This document shows positions 42,726 through 53,579 of a stretch of DNA of 64,000 nucleotides, piece by piece. This stretch comes from Thiohalorhabdus denitrificans (GTDB taxonomy: Bacteria > Pseudomonadota > Gammaproteobacteria > Thiohalorhabdales > Thiohalorhabdaceae): assembly GCF_001399755.1 (NCBI RefSeq), contig NZ_LJCP01000006.1, positions 1 to 64,000 of the forward strand, given 5' to 3'. How positions within the stretch are numbered: the first letter of the stretch is position 1; each line of letters opens with the position of its first letter. Made by a program: the position numbers and the translations under genes. The notes under the pieces were generated by a model. That model made no database searches. It saw only the letters and a program-made list of their open reading frames with translations, and was not told the DNA's origin.

Positions 42726-45431
42726 CTAGTGGGCCTCCTCCCAGTTGGCCCCGGTGCCGATCTCCACCTCCAGGGGCACCTCCAGCTCGTCGTTGCCGCC
42801 GGTCATGAGGCCGGGCAGGGCCTGCTGCAGGGCCGCCAGCTCCTCGGGGGGCGCCTCGAACACCAGCTCGTCGTGCACCTGCATGAGCATGCGGGTGGCC
42901 ATGCCCTCCCCCTCCAGCCAGCGGTCCACCGCGATCATGGCCTGCTTGATGATGTCCGCGGCCGTGCCCTGCAGCGGGGCGTTGATGGCGGTGCGCTCGG
43001 CGGCCGCCCGCACGCCCGGATTGCGGGCGTGGATGTCGGGCAGGTAGAGGCGCCGGCCGCGCAGGGTCTCGACAAAGCCCTGCTCCCGGGCCCGCTCCCG
43101 GGTGGCGTCCATGTAGGCGCGCACCCCCGGGTAGCGCTCGAAGTAGGCGTTGATGTAGGCCTGGGCGTCCTCCTGGGGGATCTCCAGCTGGCGGGCCAGG
43201 CCCCAGGCGGACATGCCGTAGATGAGGCCGAAGTTGATGGCCTTGGCGGCGCGGCGCTGGGCGGGCTGCACCGCGTCGGCGCTCGCGGCGCCGAACACCT
43301 CGGCGGCGGTGGCGGCGTGGACGTCCTCGCCGTGGGCGAAGGCCTCGCGCAGGCGCTGGTCGCCGGAGAGATGGGCCATGAGGCGCAGCTCGATCTGCGA
43401 GTAGTCCGCCGCCACCATGGTCCAGCCCTCCTCCGGGACGAAGGCCTTGCGGATGCGGCGGCCCTGCTCGGTACGCACCGGGATGTTCTGCAGGTTGGGC
43501 TCCGCCGAGGACAGCCGCCCGGTGGCGGTATTGGCCTGGTGGTAGTTGGTGTGCACCCGGCCCGTCTCGGGGTTGATGAGCTTGGGCAGGGCGTCGGTGT
43601 AGGTGGACTTGAGCTTGGAAAGCCCCCGGTGCTCCAGGATGCGCGCCGGCAGGGGATAGTCCTCGGCGAGCTGGGTGAGCACCTCCTCGTTGGTGGAGGG
43701 CGCCCCCTTGGGGGTGCGCTTGAGCACCGGCAGCTCCAGCTCGTCGAAGAGGATGGTCTGGATCTGCTTGGGCGAGCCCAGGTTGAACTCGCGGCCGGCG
43801 ATGGCGTAGGCCTGCTCCTCGGCGCGCTGCATCTCGCCGGCCATCTCCTCGGAGAGTTGGCCGAGCAGGTCCAGATCCAGGCGCACCCCGGTGCGCTCGA
43901 TTTTGGCCAGCACCGGCATGAGCGGCAGCTCCAGCTCCTCGTAGATGGCCCACAGGCGCGGCTCCGCCTCCAGCTCGGGGGCCAGGGACTCGTACAGGGC
44001 CAGGGTCACCTCGGCGTCCTCGCCGGCGTAGTCCACCGCCTCGGCCACCGGCACCCGATCGAAGGTCACCTGCTTGGCGCCCTTGCCCGCCACCTCCGTG
44101 TAGCTGGTGGTGGCGCGGCCCAGGCGCTCGGTGGCCAGGTTGTCCATGCTGTGATTGTGGCGGGTGGGGTTGAGCACGTAGCTCATGAGCATGGTGTCGT
44201 GAAAGGGGCCGGTCACCCGATAGTCCGCGCGGTGCAGGACGGAGAGGTCATACTTGAGGTTGTGGCCCACCTTGGGCTGCGCGTTGCCCAGGAGCGGTTC
44301 CAGGGCCTCACGCACCCGCTCGGCGGGCAGCTGCCGGTCGGCGCCCTCCCCGGTGTGGCCCACCGGCACGTAATAGCCGGTGCCCGCCTCCACGGCGAAG
44401 GACAGGCCCACCAGGTCGGCGCGCTCCGCCGACAGGCTGGTGGTCTCGGTGTCGAAGGCGAAGCGCTCGGCCTCCCCCAGGCGCTCCCCCAGGACCGCGA
44501 GCTCATCCTCGTCGGTGACCGCCTCGTAAGCGGAGGCCTCGGCCTCCCCCTCCAGCGCACCCAGCTCCCGGGCCAGGCTGTGGAACTCCAGCTCGCGGAA
44601 CAACTCCTGGAGGACGGGGACGTCCTCCGCGTGGCGGCGCAGGTCGTCCAGGGTGCGGTCCAGGTCCAGCTCCCGCCGGATGGTGGTGAGGTCCTTGCTG
44701 AGCCGCAGCTGCTCGGCGTGCTCCTCCAGGCGCTCGCGCTGCTTGCCCTTGAGTTCGTGGAGGTGGTCGAGGAGGTTCTCCACGCTGCCGTAGGTCTGCA
44801 ACAGCTTGGCGGCGGTCTTCTCGCCGATTCCGGGCACACCGGGGATGTTGTCCACCTTGTCGCCCACCAGGGCCAGGAGGTCGGCGATGGCCGACGGCGG
44901 CACGCCCCACCGCTCCCGGACGGCGTCCTCGTCGATCAGGCGGTTCTTCATGGTGTCCAACAGCCGGGTATGGCCGTCCACCAGCTGGGCCATGTCCTTG
45001 TCGCCGGTGACGATCATCACCTCGCAGCCGAGGGACTCCGCCTGGACGGCCAGGGTGCCGATCACGTCGTCGGCCTCCACGCCCTCCTCCACCAGCATGG
45101 GCAGGCCGAAGGCCTCCACCAGCCGGTGGATGTAGGGGAGCTGCTCGGCCAGGTCCTCGGGCATGGGCGGGCGGTGGGCCTTGTACTCGGGATAGATCTC
45201 CGAGCGGAAGGTGGGGCCCTTGGGGTCGAAGACCACGCCCAGCTCGGCGGGGCCGTAGTCCTCCAGGAGCTTGAGCACCATCTGGGCGAAGCCGAAGGCG
45301 GCCCCGGTGGCCATACCGCTGGCGTTGGTGAGGTTGGGGAGGGCATGGTACGCCCGGAAGATGTAGGAGCTGCCGTCCACCAGGAAGACCGGGCCGGCGC
45401 CCCCGTCGGTTTTTTGCCCGTCCTTCGTCAT
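42726..45431 (-). CDS. polA: DNA polymerase I
   Basis: The 901-residue enzyme has all three domains. An N-terminal 5' nuclease (VFLVDGSSYIFRAYHALP, about 1-290) is followed by a 3'-5' exonuclease with FDTETTSL near residue 330 and a polymerase domain with DYSQIELRLMAHLSGD, the O-helix RRAAKAINFGLIYGMSAWGLA and VHDELVFEAP. It fills gaps and removes RNA primers. The ATG at 45431 is chosen because the nuclease domain begins right after it; a longer upstream frame runs across the divergent LOG gene. It is divergent from that gene. Confidence 0.98.
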   Translation of the reverse strand: MTKDGQKTDGGAGPVFLVDGSSYIFRAYHALPNLTNASGMATGAAFGFAQMVLKLLEDYGPAELGVVFDPKGPTFRSEIYPEYKAHRPPMPEDLAEQLPYIHRLVEAFGLPMLVEEGVEADDVIGTLAVQAESLGCEVMIVTGDKDMAQLVDGHTRLLDTMKNRLIDEDAVRERWGVPPSAIADLLALVGDKVDNIPGVPGIGEKTAAKLLQTYGSVENLLDHLHELKGKQRERLEEHAEQLRLSKDLTTIRRELDLDRTLDDLRRHAEDVPVLQELFRELEFHSLARELGALEGEAEASAYEAVTDEDELAVLGERLGEAERFAFDTETTSLSAERADLVGLSFAVEAGTGYYVPVGHTGEGADRQLPAERVREALEPLLGNAQPKVGHNLKYDLSVLHRADYRVTGPFHDTMLMSYVLNPTRHNHSMDNLATERLGRATTSYTEVAGKGAKQVTFDRVPVAEAVDYAGEDAEVTLALYESLAPELEAEPRLWAIYEELELPLMPVLAKIERTGVRLDLDLLGQLSEEMAGEMQRAEEQAYAIAGREFNLGSPKQIQTILFDELELPVLKRTPKGAPSTNEEVLTQLAEDYPLPARILEHRGLSKLKSTYTDALPKLINPETGRVHTNYHQANTATGRLSSAEPNLQNIPVRTEQGRRIRKAFVPEEGWTMVAADYSQIELRLMAHLSGDQRLREAFAHGEDVHAATAAEVFGAASADAVQPAQRRAAKAINFGLIYGMSAWGLARQLEIPQEDAQAYINAYFERYPGVRAYMDATRERAREQGFVETLRGRRLYLPDIHARNPGVRAAAERTAINAPLQGTAADIIKQAMIAVDRWLEGEGMATRMLMQVHDELVFEAPPEELAALQQALPGLMTGGNDELEVPLEVEIGTGANWEEAH

Positions 45432-45507
45432 AGGCGGTATGCTCTCCCTCTTTGACGGCCACCGGCCGGCCCGCAACCGGCTGTGGTGATAAGGCGAAAA
45501 GGGTACC

Positions 45508-46230
45508 ATGGACAGGAAGGGTGACCGATCCGCCCCCGAGGCCCAGGAGTTCCTCAAGCCGGGGACAACGAGCACCAACGGGGCCTGGAACGACGAGATC
45601 CTGGCCGAGTTCAGCCACGGCTTCGAGAACCTGGCGGACATCGAGCCGGCGGTGAGCATCTTCGGTTCGGCGCGGATCGAGCCGGGGCACCCCTACTACG
45701 AGACCACCAGGGAGATCGCCCGGCGCCTGGCCGCGGACGGCTTCACCATCATCAGCGGCGGCGGCCCGGGGATCATGGAGGCCGCCAACCGCGGCGGCGT
45801 GGAGGGCGGCGCGGAGAGCGTGGGGCTCAACATCGATCTGCCCCGGGAACAGCGCGCCAACCCGTACCAGACCCGGGAGCTGCTTTTCCGCCACTTCTTC
45901 GCCCGCAAGGTCATGTTCGTCAAGTACGCCACGGCCTACGTGGTCATGCCGGGCGGCTTCGGCACCCTGGACGAGCTGGTGGAAGCCCTGACCCTGCAGC
46001 AGACCGGCAAGAGCCGGCGCTTCCCCACCATCCTGGTGGGGTCGCCCTTCTGGAAGGGGCTCATCGACTGGTTCCGGGAGACCCTGCTGGGGTTCGGCAC
46101 CATCAGCGCCGAGGATCTGGATCTGTTCATGGTGTGCGACGAGCCCGAGGAGGTGGTCGGCGAGATCCTGGACTTCTACCGCCGGGAGCACGGCGGCGCG
46201 CCGCCCGGGGGGCGGGCGCGGGAATTCTGA
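45508..46230 (+). CDS. LOG-family (TIGR00730-type) nucleotide-binding protein
   Basis: The 240-residue product has the SIFGSARIEPGHPYY start, the SGGGPGIMEAANRG motif and PGGFGTLDELVEALTLQQTGK. These are the lysine-decarboxylase-like PGGxGTxxE signature of LOG proteins. Relatives hydrolyse nucleoside 5'-monophosphates (cytokinin riboside phosphohydrolase or PpnN-like), so it is probably a nucleotide phosphoribohydrolase rather than a decarboxylase. It is divergent from polA and leads toward the DUF2782 and thrB genes. Confidence 0.9.
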   Translation: MDRKGDRSAPEAQEFLKPGTTSTNGAWNDEILAEFSHGFENLADIEPAVSIFGSARIEPGHPYYETTREIARRLAADGFTIISGGGPGIMEAANRGGVEGGAESVGLNIDLPREQRANPYQTRELLFRHFFARKVMFVKYATAYVVMPGGFGTLDELVEALTLQQTGKSRRFPTILVGSPFWKGLIDWFRETLLGFGTISAEDLDLFMVCDEPEEVVGEILDFYRREHGGAPPGGRAREF

Positions 46231-46325
46231 ACCCCGCGCCGCCGCCCGGGCTCCAATTCCCTGGTATCATGCCGGCGAACCCCGCCCACCGGGGGCTTTT
46301 GCCGCCGGCACCGGAGGGCCGAGCC

Positions 46326-46655
46326 ATGCAGCCCGCACGACGCTTTCTGACGCTCCTGGCACTGGCGCTGGCGCTTCCCGCGGCCGCCCAGGATCCGGAG
46401 GGGATCGAGGACCTGCCTCCCGAGCAGCGCATCGCTCCGGGCCAGGAGGAGCCCGAGGTCCGCATCATCCAGCGCGGGGACACGACCATCACCGAGTACG
46501 AGGCCCAGGGCCAGGTCTACATGATCAAGGTGGAGCCCGCCGTGGGACCGTCCTACTACCTGTACGACCGCAACGGTGACGGGGAATGGGACGATCGCTT
46601 CTCCGAGCTCGGCCCGGACATTACCGTACCCCAATGGACCATCTTCGAATGGTGA
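46326..46655 (+). CDS. DUF2782 small periplasmic protein
   Basis: The 109-residue product has a signal peptide (about residues 1-22, ending PAAA-Q) and a mature region with PEVRIIQRGDTTITEYEAQGQVYMIKVEPAVGPSYYLYDRNGDGEW. This is the DUF2782 family found mainly in gammaproteobacteria beside polA and thrB, as here. Function is unknown. CGGAGGG precedes the ATG. thrB follows after 17 bases. Confidence 0.88.
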   Translation: MQPARRFLTLLALALALPAAAQDPEGIEDLPPEQRIAPGQEEPEVRIIQRGDTTITEYEAQGQVYMIKVEPAVGPSYYLYDRNGDGEWDDRFSELGPDITVPQWTIFEW

Positions 46656-46672
46656 GGCCCGCGTAGACGTCG

Positions 46673-47638
46673 ATGTCGGTTTATACCTCCGTCACCCCCG
46701 AACAGCTGGACGAGTTTCTCGCCCACTTCCGCCAGATCGGCGAGGCCCGCGACCTGCAGGGCATCTCCCAGGGCGTGGAGAACACCAACTACTTCCTCAC
46801 CACCGACCGGGGGGAGTACATCCTCACCCTGTTCGAGCGGGTGCCGGAGCAGGACCTGCCCTTCTTCCTCAACCTGATGGCCTTCCTCGCCAACGACGGC
46901 CTGCCCGTGCCCCGGCCGGTGCCCGACGACGAGGGCAGCTTCCTGCGCCGCCTAGCGGGCAAGACCGCGGCCATCGTCACCAAGCTACCGGGCCGGACCA
47001 TCTACTACCCGGGCGTGGAGCACTGCGCGGAGGTGGGCCGGGTGCTCGGACGCATGCACCGGGCCGGCCAGCGCTTCCCCGACAGCCGGGACAATCCGCG
47101 CGGGCCCGGCTGGTGGCAGGATACGGCGGCGGCCCTGGAGGGGGACCTGTCCCCGGACGAGTGGCGGCTGCTCCAGGACGAGCTCACCTACCAGTACCAC
47201 AACCGGCGGGTGGACCTGCCGCGCGGCGTGATCCACGCCGACTTGTTCCACGACAACGCCCTGTTCGAGGGCAACGAGCTCACCGGGGTCATCGACTTCT
47301 ACTACGCCTGCAGCGACGTGCTGGCCTTCGACCTGGCCATCGTCGCCAACGACTGGTGCATCCACCCCGACGGCACCCTCAATCCCTACCGCACCCGGGC
47401 GCTGCTGAAGAACTACAACGCCGAGCGGCCGCTGACCAGCGTGGAGGAGGCCCTGTGGCCGGTGATGCTGCGCGGGGCGGCGCTGCGCTTCTGGCTGTCC
47501 CGGCTCTGGGACTACCACCACCCCCGCGACGGCGAGCTCACCTCCACCAAGGACCCGGACACCTTCCGCGCCATCCTGGAGGCCCGCCGCGACCTGCCCC
47601 AGAACGCCTGGGTGGGCTGGCCGAAGGCGGCGGAGTAG
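46673..47638 (+). CDS. thrB: Homoserine kinase (ThrB2, choline-kinase-like)
   Basis: The 321-residue enzyme has the aminoglycoside-phosphotransferase-like fold: SQGVENTNYFLTTDRGEYILTLFER for the nucleotide loop, the catalytic GVIHADLFHDNALFEG (HxDxxxxN) and VIDFYYACSDVLAFDLAI for Mg2+ binding. It phosphorylates homoserine in threonine synthesis and is unrelated to the GHMP-type ThrB of E. coli. It is probably cotranscribed with the DUF2782 gene. A REP doublet follows the stop codon. Confidence 0.95.
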   Translation: MSVYTSVTPEQLDEFLAHFRQIGEARDLQGISQGVENTNYFLTTDRGEYILTLFERVPEQDLPFFLNLMAFLANDGLPVPRPVPDDEGSFLRRLAGKTAAIVTKLPGRTIYYPGVEHCAEVGRVLGRMHRAGQRFPDSRDNPRGPGWWQDTAAALEGDLSPDEWRLLQDELTYQYHNRRVDLPRGVIHADLFHDNALFEGNELTGVIDFYYACSDVLAFDLAIVANDWCIHPDGTLNPYRTRALLKNYNAERPLTSVEEALWPVMLRGAALRFWLSRLWDYHHPRDGELTSTKDPDTFRAILEARRDLPQNAWVGWPKAAE

Positions 47639-47679
47639 GAACCGGCCCCTTCCAACAGGGGGAACGGGCCTCCTGCACC

Positions 47680-47760
47680 GTAGGAACTCGCTTTAGCGAG
47701 CGATGGGTAAGAAGGCCGTGGGGGGGTGGGTGGGATTCGCCCGCTGAAGCGGGCTCCTAC
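47680..47760. repeat. Inverted REP doublet (thrB-uvrD gap)
   Basis: A forward element (47680-47703, GTAGGAACTCGCTTTAGCGA...) and a reverse element (47737-47760, complement of GTAGGAGCCCGCTTCAGCGG...) face each other across 33 bases, as in the other doublet. The stem differs between them by a paired change (CTCGCT/AGCGAG against CCCGCT/AGCGGG), which keeps the hairpin. It sits between convergent genes. Confidence 0.85.
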
Positions 47761-47793
47761 AGGCTAGGCGCGGTTTCCATCATCCCTCACGCC

Positions 47794-49956
47794 TCACTCC
47801 AACCGCTCCAGCCCCGCGTACTCGGTGATCAGCCACTTTTCCTCCCCCAGGTCGCGGAAGAAGACCCGCACCCGCGCCTTGGGACCGCTGCCCTCGCAGG
47901 CCATGACCACGCCGGCGCCGAAGCGGGGATGGCGCACCCCGGAGCCCGGCGGGTACGGCGGCGGCTCGCGCCCCTCCGCCGGCTGGGGGGCGGCGCCGGG
48001 CCCCGCCATTCCGCCCAGGCCCGGGCCGTCCACCGCCGGCCGCGGGGTGAGGTCGTTGAGCCGCTCCGGGCTGATCTCCTCGCTGAAGCGCGACGGCGGG
48101 TTGGTCTGGTCGCGGCCGTACAGCCGCCGGCGCCGCGCCATGGTGAGGGTCAGCTCCTCCATGGCACGGGTCATGCCCACGTAGCAGAGCCGGCGCTCCT
48201 CTTCCAGGGCCGCCTCGTCGTCGAGGGTGCGGAAGTGGGGGAACAGGCCCTCCTCCATGCCGGTGAGGAAGACCCGCGGGAACTCGAGGCCCTTGGCCGC
48301 GTGCAGGGACATGAGCTGCACGGCGTCCTCGTCGGGGTCGGCGCGGCCCTCGCCGGCTTCCAGGGCGGTGTGGGCCAGGAAGGCGGACAGGGGGTCCTCG
48401 TCGTCGGGGACCTCCTCGGCGGCGAACTGCTCCGCCGCGCTCATGAGCTCCTCCAGGTTCTCGATGCGGTTGTCCGCGTCGCCGTCGCCCTTGGCCGCCC
48501 AGGCCTCGGCCAGCCCCGTGTCCCGGAGCACCCGCTCCACCAGATCGCCCAGTTCCAGGTTGCGCGAGGCGGCGGTGAGATCGTCGATGAGGCGCATGAA
48601 GGCCTCCAGGCCGGTGCGCGCCTTGCCCCGCACCGCCCCGCTCGCCAGGGCGTTCTCCGCCCCCTGCCACAGGGAGCCGCCGCTCGCGGCCTCGCGCACC
48701 GCCGCCAGGGACTTCTCCCCCACCCCGCGGGCCGGCTGGTTCACCACCCGGTCGAAGCTGGCGTCGTCGTCCCGGTTGCGCAGCAGGCGCAGGTAGGCCA
48801 GGGCGTCCTTGATCTCGGCGCGCTCGTAGAAGCGCATGCCGCCGTAGACCCGGTAGGGCAGCCCGGCGCCGAGCAGGGCCTCCTCGATCTGCCGGGACTG
48901 GGCGTGGGAGCGATACAGCACCGCGCATTCCGCGCGGGCCCGGCCCCCCTCCACCCAGCGGCGGATCTCGCTGACCACGAACTGGGCCTCCTCCCGCTCG
49001 GTGGGGGCGGCGAGCCAGCCCACCGGCTGGCCCTCCTCCTGTTCCGTCCATAGCTCCTTGCCCAAGCGGCCGGTGTTGCGGCGGATGACGTCGTTGGCGG
49101 CGGTAAGGATGGGCTGGGTGGAGCGGTAGTTGCGCTCCAGCCGCACCACGTTGCAGTCGGGATAGTGGTCGCGGAAGTTGAGCACGTGGTCCACCCGCGC
49201 CCCGCGCCAGCCATAGATGGACTGATCGTCGTCGCCCACCGCGAAGAAGTCGTCGCCCTCCCCCACCAGCGCCTGCAGCCAAAGTAGCTGAATCCGGTTG
49301 GTGTCCTGGAACTCGTCAACCAGGACGTGGCGGAAGCGTTCGCGGTAGTGGGCGGCCACTTCGGGCTGCTTGCGGAACAGCTCCAGGGTCCGCAGCAGCA
49401 GGTCGCCGAAGTCCACCAAGCCGGCCTGGTGGAGGGTGGCCTGGTAGCGGCGGTAGAGGTCGGTGATGGTGGGATCGTCGTCGCCCCGGCTCGCCACCTC
49501 GGCGGGGGTCAGGCCGTCCTCCTTGCAGGCGTTGACGGCACCCTGCACCCGGCGGGGATCGTAGGCCTTCTCATCCACCCCGGCTTCGCGGATCACCCGG
49601 CGCACCATGCGCTTCTGGTCCTCGGCGTCGAGGATCTGGAAGTCGCTGGGCAGCTCCAGGGCGGCCGCGTGGGCGCGCAGGATGCGGTGACACAGGCCGT
49701 GGAAGGTGCCGATCCACAGGTTGGCGACGCTGATGCCGAGCAGCTCCTCCACCCGCTCGCGCATCTCCCGGGCGGCCTTGTTGGTAAAGGTCACGGCCAG
49801 GATGGATCCAGGGGGCTCACCCAGGTGCCCCACCAAGTGTGCGATGCGGTGGGTGAGTACGCGGGTCTTGCCGCTGCCCGCCCCCGCCAGGATCAGGTTG
49901 GGTCCGGCGGGCAGGGCCACCGCCTCCTGCTGCTGCTCGTTCAGGCCTTCAAGCAT
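47794..49956 (-). CDS. uvrD: UvrD/PcrA-type DNA helicase II
   Basis: The 720-residue superfamily 1 helicase has the Q-motif start LEGLNEQQQEAV, Walker A LAGAGSGKTRVL, motif Ia AVTFTNKAAREMRERV, and Walker B VDEFQDTN with VGDDDQSIYGWRGA. The motif V/VI region (LMSLHAAKGLEFPRVFLTG...EEERRLCYVGMTRA) and a C-terminal basic tail with GVRHPRFGAGVV are also present. It unwinds DNA in mismatch and excision repair. Its start overlaps the end of the ClC gene by eight bases. Confidence 0.97.
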   Translation of the reverse strand: MLEGLNEQQQEAVALPAGPNLILAGAGSGKTRVLTHRIAHLVGHLGEPPGSILAVTFTNKAAREMRERVEELLGISVANLWIGTFHGLCHRILRAHAAALELPSDFQILDAEDQKRMVRRVIREAGVDEKAYDPRRVQGAVNACKEDGLTPAEVASRGDDDPTITDLYRRYQATLHQAGLVDFGDLLLRTLELFRKQPEVAAHYRERFRHVLVDEFQDTNRIQLLWLQALVGEGDDFFAVGDDDQSIYGWRGARVDHVLNFRDHYPDCNVVRLERNYRSTQPILTAANDVIRRNTGRLGKELWTEQEEGQPVGWLAAPTEREEAQFVVSEIRRWVEGGRARAECAVLYRSHAQSRQIEEALLGAGLPYRVYGGMRFYERAEIKDALAYLRLLRNRDDDASFDRVVNQPARGVGEKSLAAVREAASGGSLWQGAENALASGAVRGKARTGLEAFMRLIDDLTAASRNLELGDLVERVLRDTGLAEAWAAKGDGDADNRIENLEELMSAAEQFAAEEVPDDEDPLSAFLAHTALEAGEGRADPDEDAVQLMSLHAAKGLEFPRVFLTGMEEGLFPHFRTLDDEAALEEERRLCYVGMTRAMEELTLTMARRRRLYGRDQTNPPSRFSEEISPERLNDLTPRPAVDGPGLGGMAGPGAAPQPAEGREPPPYPPGSGVRHPRFGAGVVMACEGSGPKARVRVFFRDLGEEKWLITEYAGLERLE

Positions 49957-51700
49957 GGGGCTCGGTCTCTTCCCTTCCTTCGGGGTTTCGCATCTGTTCC
50001 AAGCAGGACCGCACCACGTCCGTCCGGTTCACCAGGCCCACCAGGGTCTGGGCATCCCGGGGGGAGCGCACGGGGAAGCCCTCCAGCCCGTAGGAGGCCA
50101 TGAGGTCCATGGCCTTCACCGCCCCGTCGCCGGGATAGAGATTGCGCAAATCCTCGGCGGGGTGGAGGAAGGGGTCCAGGTCCACCAGACCCTCCTCGTC
50201 GGGGGCCTCCAGGCCGGCCTGCAGGAGCCCCATGAGGTCCATGATCCCCCGGAAGCGGCCCGCCTCCTCCACCGGGAAGACCACCTGGAGGCCCGAGTCG
50301 GACTGCGCGCCGCGCAGCTCCTCGGCGGTTATCCGGCGCGGCAGGGCACGGTACTCCCGGAGCATGACCCGGTTCACGGGGATGGTGCACTTCTGCCCCG
50401 CCTCGGGCAGCGTGGGCTCGGACAACTCCCGCAGATGGAGGGTCCAGGCGAAGATGGACTGCGCCTTGAACCAGTCGCGGGAGGTGACCGCCGCGGTCAC
50501 CGTGGCCAGCATCACCGGCAGGATCACCGCCGGGTTCTGCACCAGCTCGAACACCGCCACGATGGCGCTGAAGGGGGCGTTAAGGATGGCGGCCATGCCC
50601 GCCGCCATGCCGATGACGGCGTAGACGGCGGTGTCCCCGGGGTCGCCGGGGAGGTACCCCGCAAGCTCCGCCACCAGGGCCCCGACCAGGGCGCCCATGA
50701 ACAGGGAGGGACCGATGGCGCCGCCCCGGGACTGGGCGCCGAGGCTCACCGCCGTGGCCACTAACTTGCCCACCAGGATCAGGGCCAGGGCCAGCAGGGG
50801 CACGCTGCCGGTGAACACCCGGGTCAGGGTGTCGTAGCTGACCCCCATCACCTCCGGGAGCGGCACGGCCAGCACCCCCACCAGCAGTCCACCCACCGCC
50901 GGCAGGGCCCAGGCGGGCACGGGGCTCCAGCGGCCCAGGCGGTAGATGCCCTCCACCCCGCGGATGAGGAGGAAGGAGACCAGGGCCGCCCCCAGGCCGA
51001 TCACCCAGTCCAGGGGCAGGTAGACCAGGGAGTGGGTGGCGATCTGCGGCACCTCGAAGGTCATCTCCCCGCCCACCCCGGCCTGGGCCACCACAGTGGC
51101 CAGCACCGCGCTCACCACCACGGGCGCGAACAGGATCAGGGTGTACTCGCCGAGGATCACCTCCAGGGCGAACACCACGCCGGCCAGGGGGATGTTCAGG
51201 GCGCCGGCGAAGGCCCCGGCGGCCCCGGCCGCCACCAGGATGCGCAGGTACTCGGGATCCACCCCGACCCGCTGGCCCACCAGGGAGCCGATGGCGGCGC
51301 CCATGTGGATGGACGGCCCCTCCCGACCCACGGAATGCCCCGAGCCGATGGCCAGGGTACCGAAGACGAACTGGGCGATGGCGCTGCGGGCCCCCAGCTG
51401 GCTAGCGCCGTAGGCCACCCGCTCCAGGACCCGGCTGACCCCCACATCAGCGTGGCGGGGGAAGGCGAAGGCCGCCAGCAGGCCCACGGCCAGGCCCCCG
51501 GCGGCGGGCAGCAGGAGCCGCGCCCAGGCGGGCAGGCCGGCGAACCCGGCGCCCAGGGTGAACCACTCCGTGGCCTGGGCGATGGCGAGGCGGAACAGGA
51601 GGACCACCGCCCCCGCCAGTACCCCCACGACGACCCCCAGCGCCATGAGCCGCAGGCTCCAGTGCTGGGTCCAGGTCCGCAGGAGGTGGGGGAGGTCCAT
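49949..51700 (-). CDS. ClC-family chloride transporter with CBS domains
   Basis: The 583-residue protein has the ClC membrane domain (about 1-425) with motifs GSGHSVGREGPSIHMGA and GAQSRGGAIGPSLFMGA. The GREGP motif contains the external gating Glu. A cytoplasmic pair of CBS domains follows (about 445-575). In the next conserved segment (NIPLAGVVFALEVIL), the position of E. coli ClC Glu203, the internal proton glutamate, is Val. The protein may therefore be a channel or an atypical exchanger. It lies between glmS and uvrD on the same strand with short gaps. Confidence 0.92.
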   Translation of the reverse strand: MDLPHLLRTWTQHWSLRLMALGVVVGVLAGAVVLLFRLAIAQATEWFTLGAGFAGLPAWARLLLPAAGGLAVGLLAAFAFPRHADVGVSRVLERVAYGASQLGARSAIAQFVFGTLAIGSGHSVGREGPSIHMGAAIGSLVGQRVGVDPEYLRILVAAGAAGAFAGALNIPLAGVVFALEVILGEYTLILFAPVVVSAVLATVVAQAGVGGEMTFEVPQIATHSLVYLPLDWVIGLGAALVSFLLIRGVEGIYRLGRWSPVPAWALPAVGGLLVGVLAVPLPEVMGVSYDTLTRVFTGSVPLLALALILVGKLVATAVSLGAQSRGGAIGPSLFMGALVGALVAELAGYLPGDPGDTAVYAVIGMAAGMAAILNAPFSAIVAVFELVQNPAVILPVMLATVTAAVTSRDWFKAQSIFAWTLHLRELSEPTLPEAGQKCTIPVNRVMLREYRALPRRITAEELRGAQSDSGLQVVFPVEEAGRFRGIMDLMGLLQAGLEAPDEEGLVDLDPFLHPAEDLRNLYPGDGAVKAMDLMASYGLEGFPVRSPRDAQTLVGLVNRTDVVRSCLEQMRNPEGREETEPHA

Positions 51701-51746
51701 GGTCCTCGCCGGGTTTGCCCCTCGGGGCGCGCCGTTTCCGGGCAGG

Positions 51747-53579
<1,833 letters not shown>

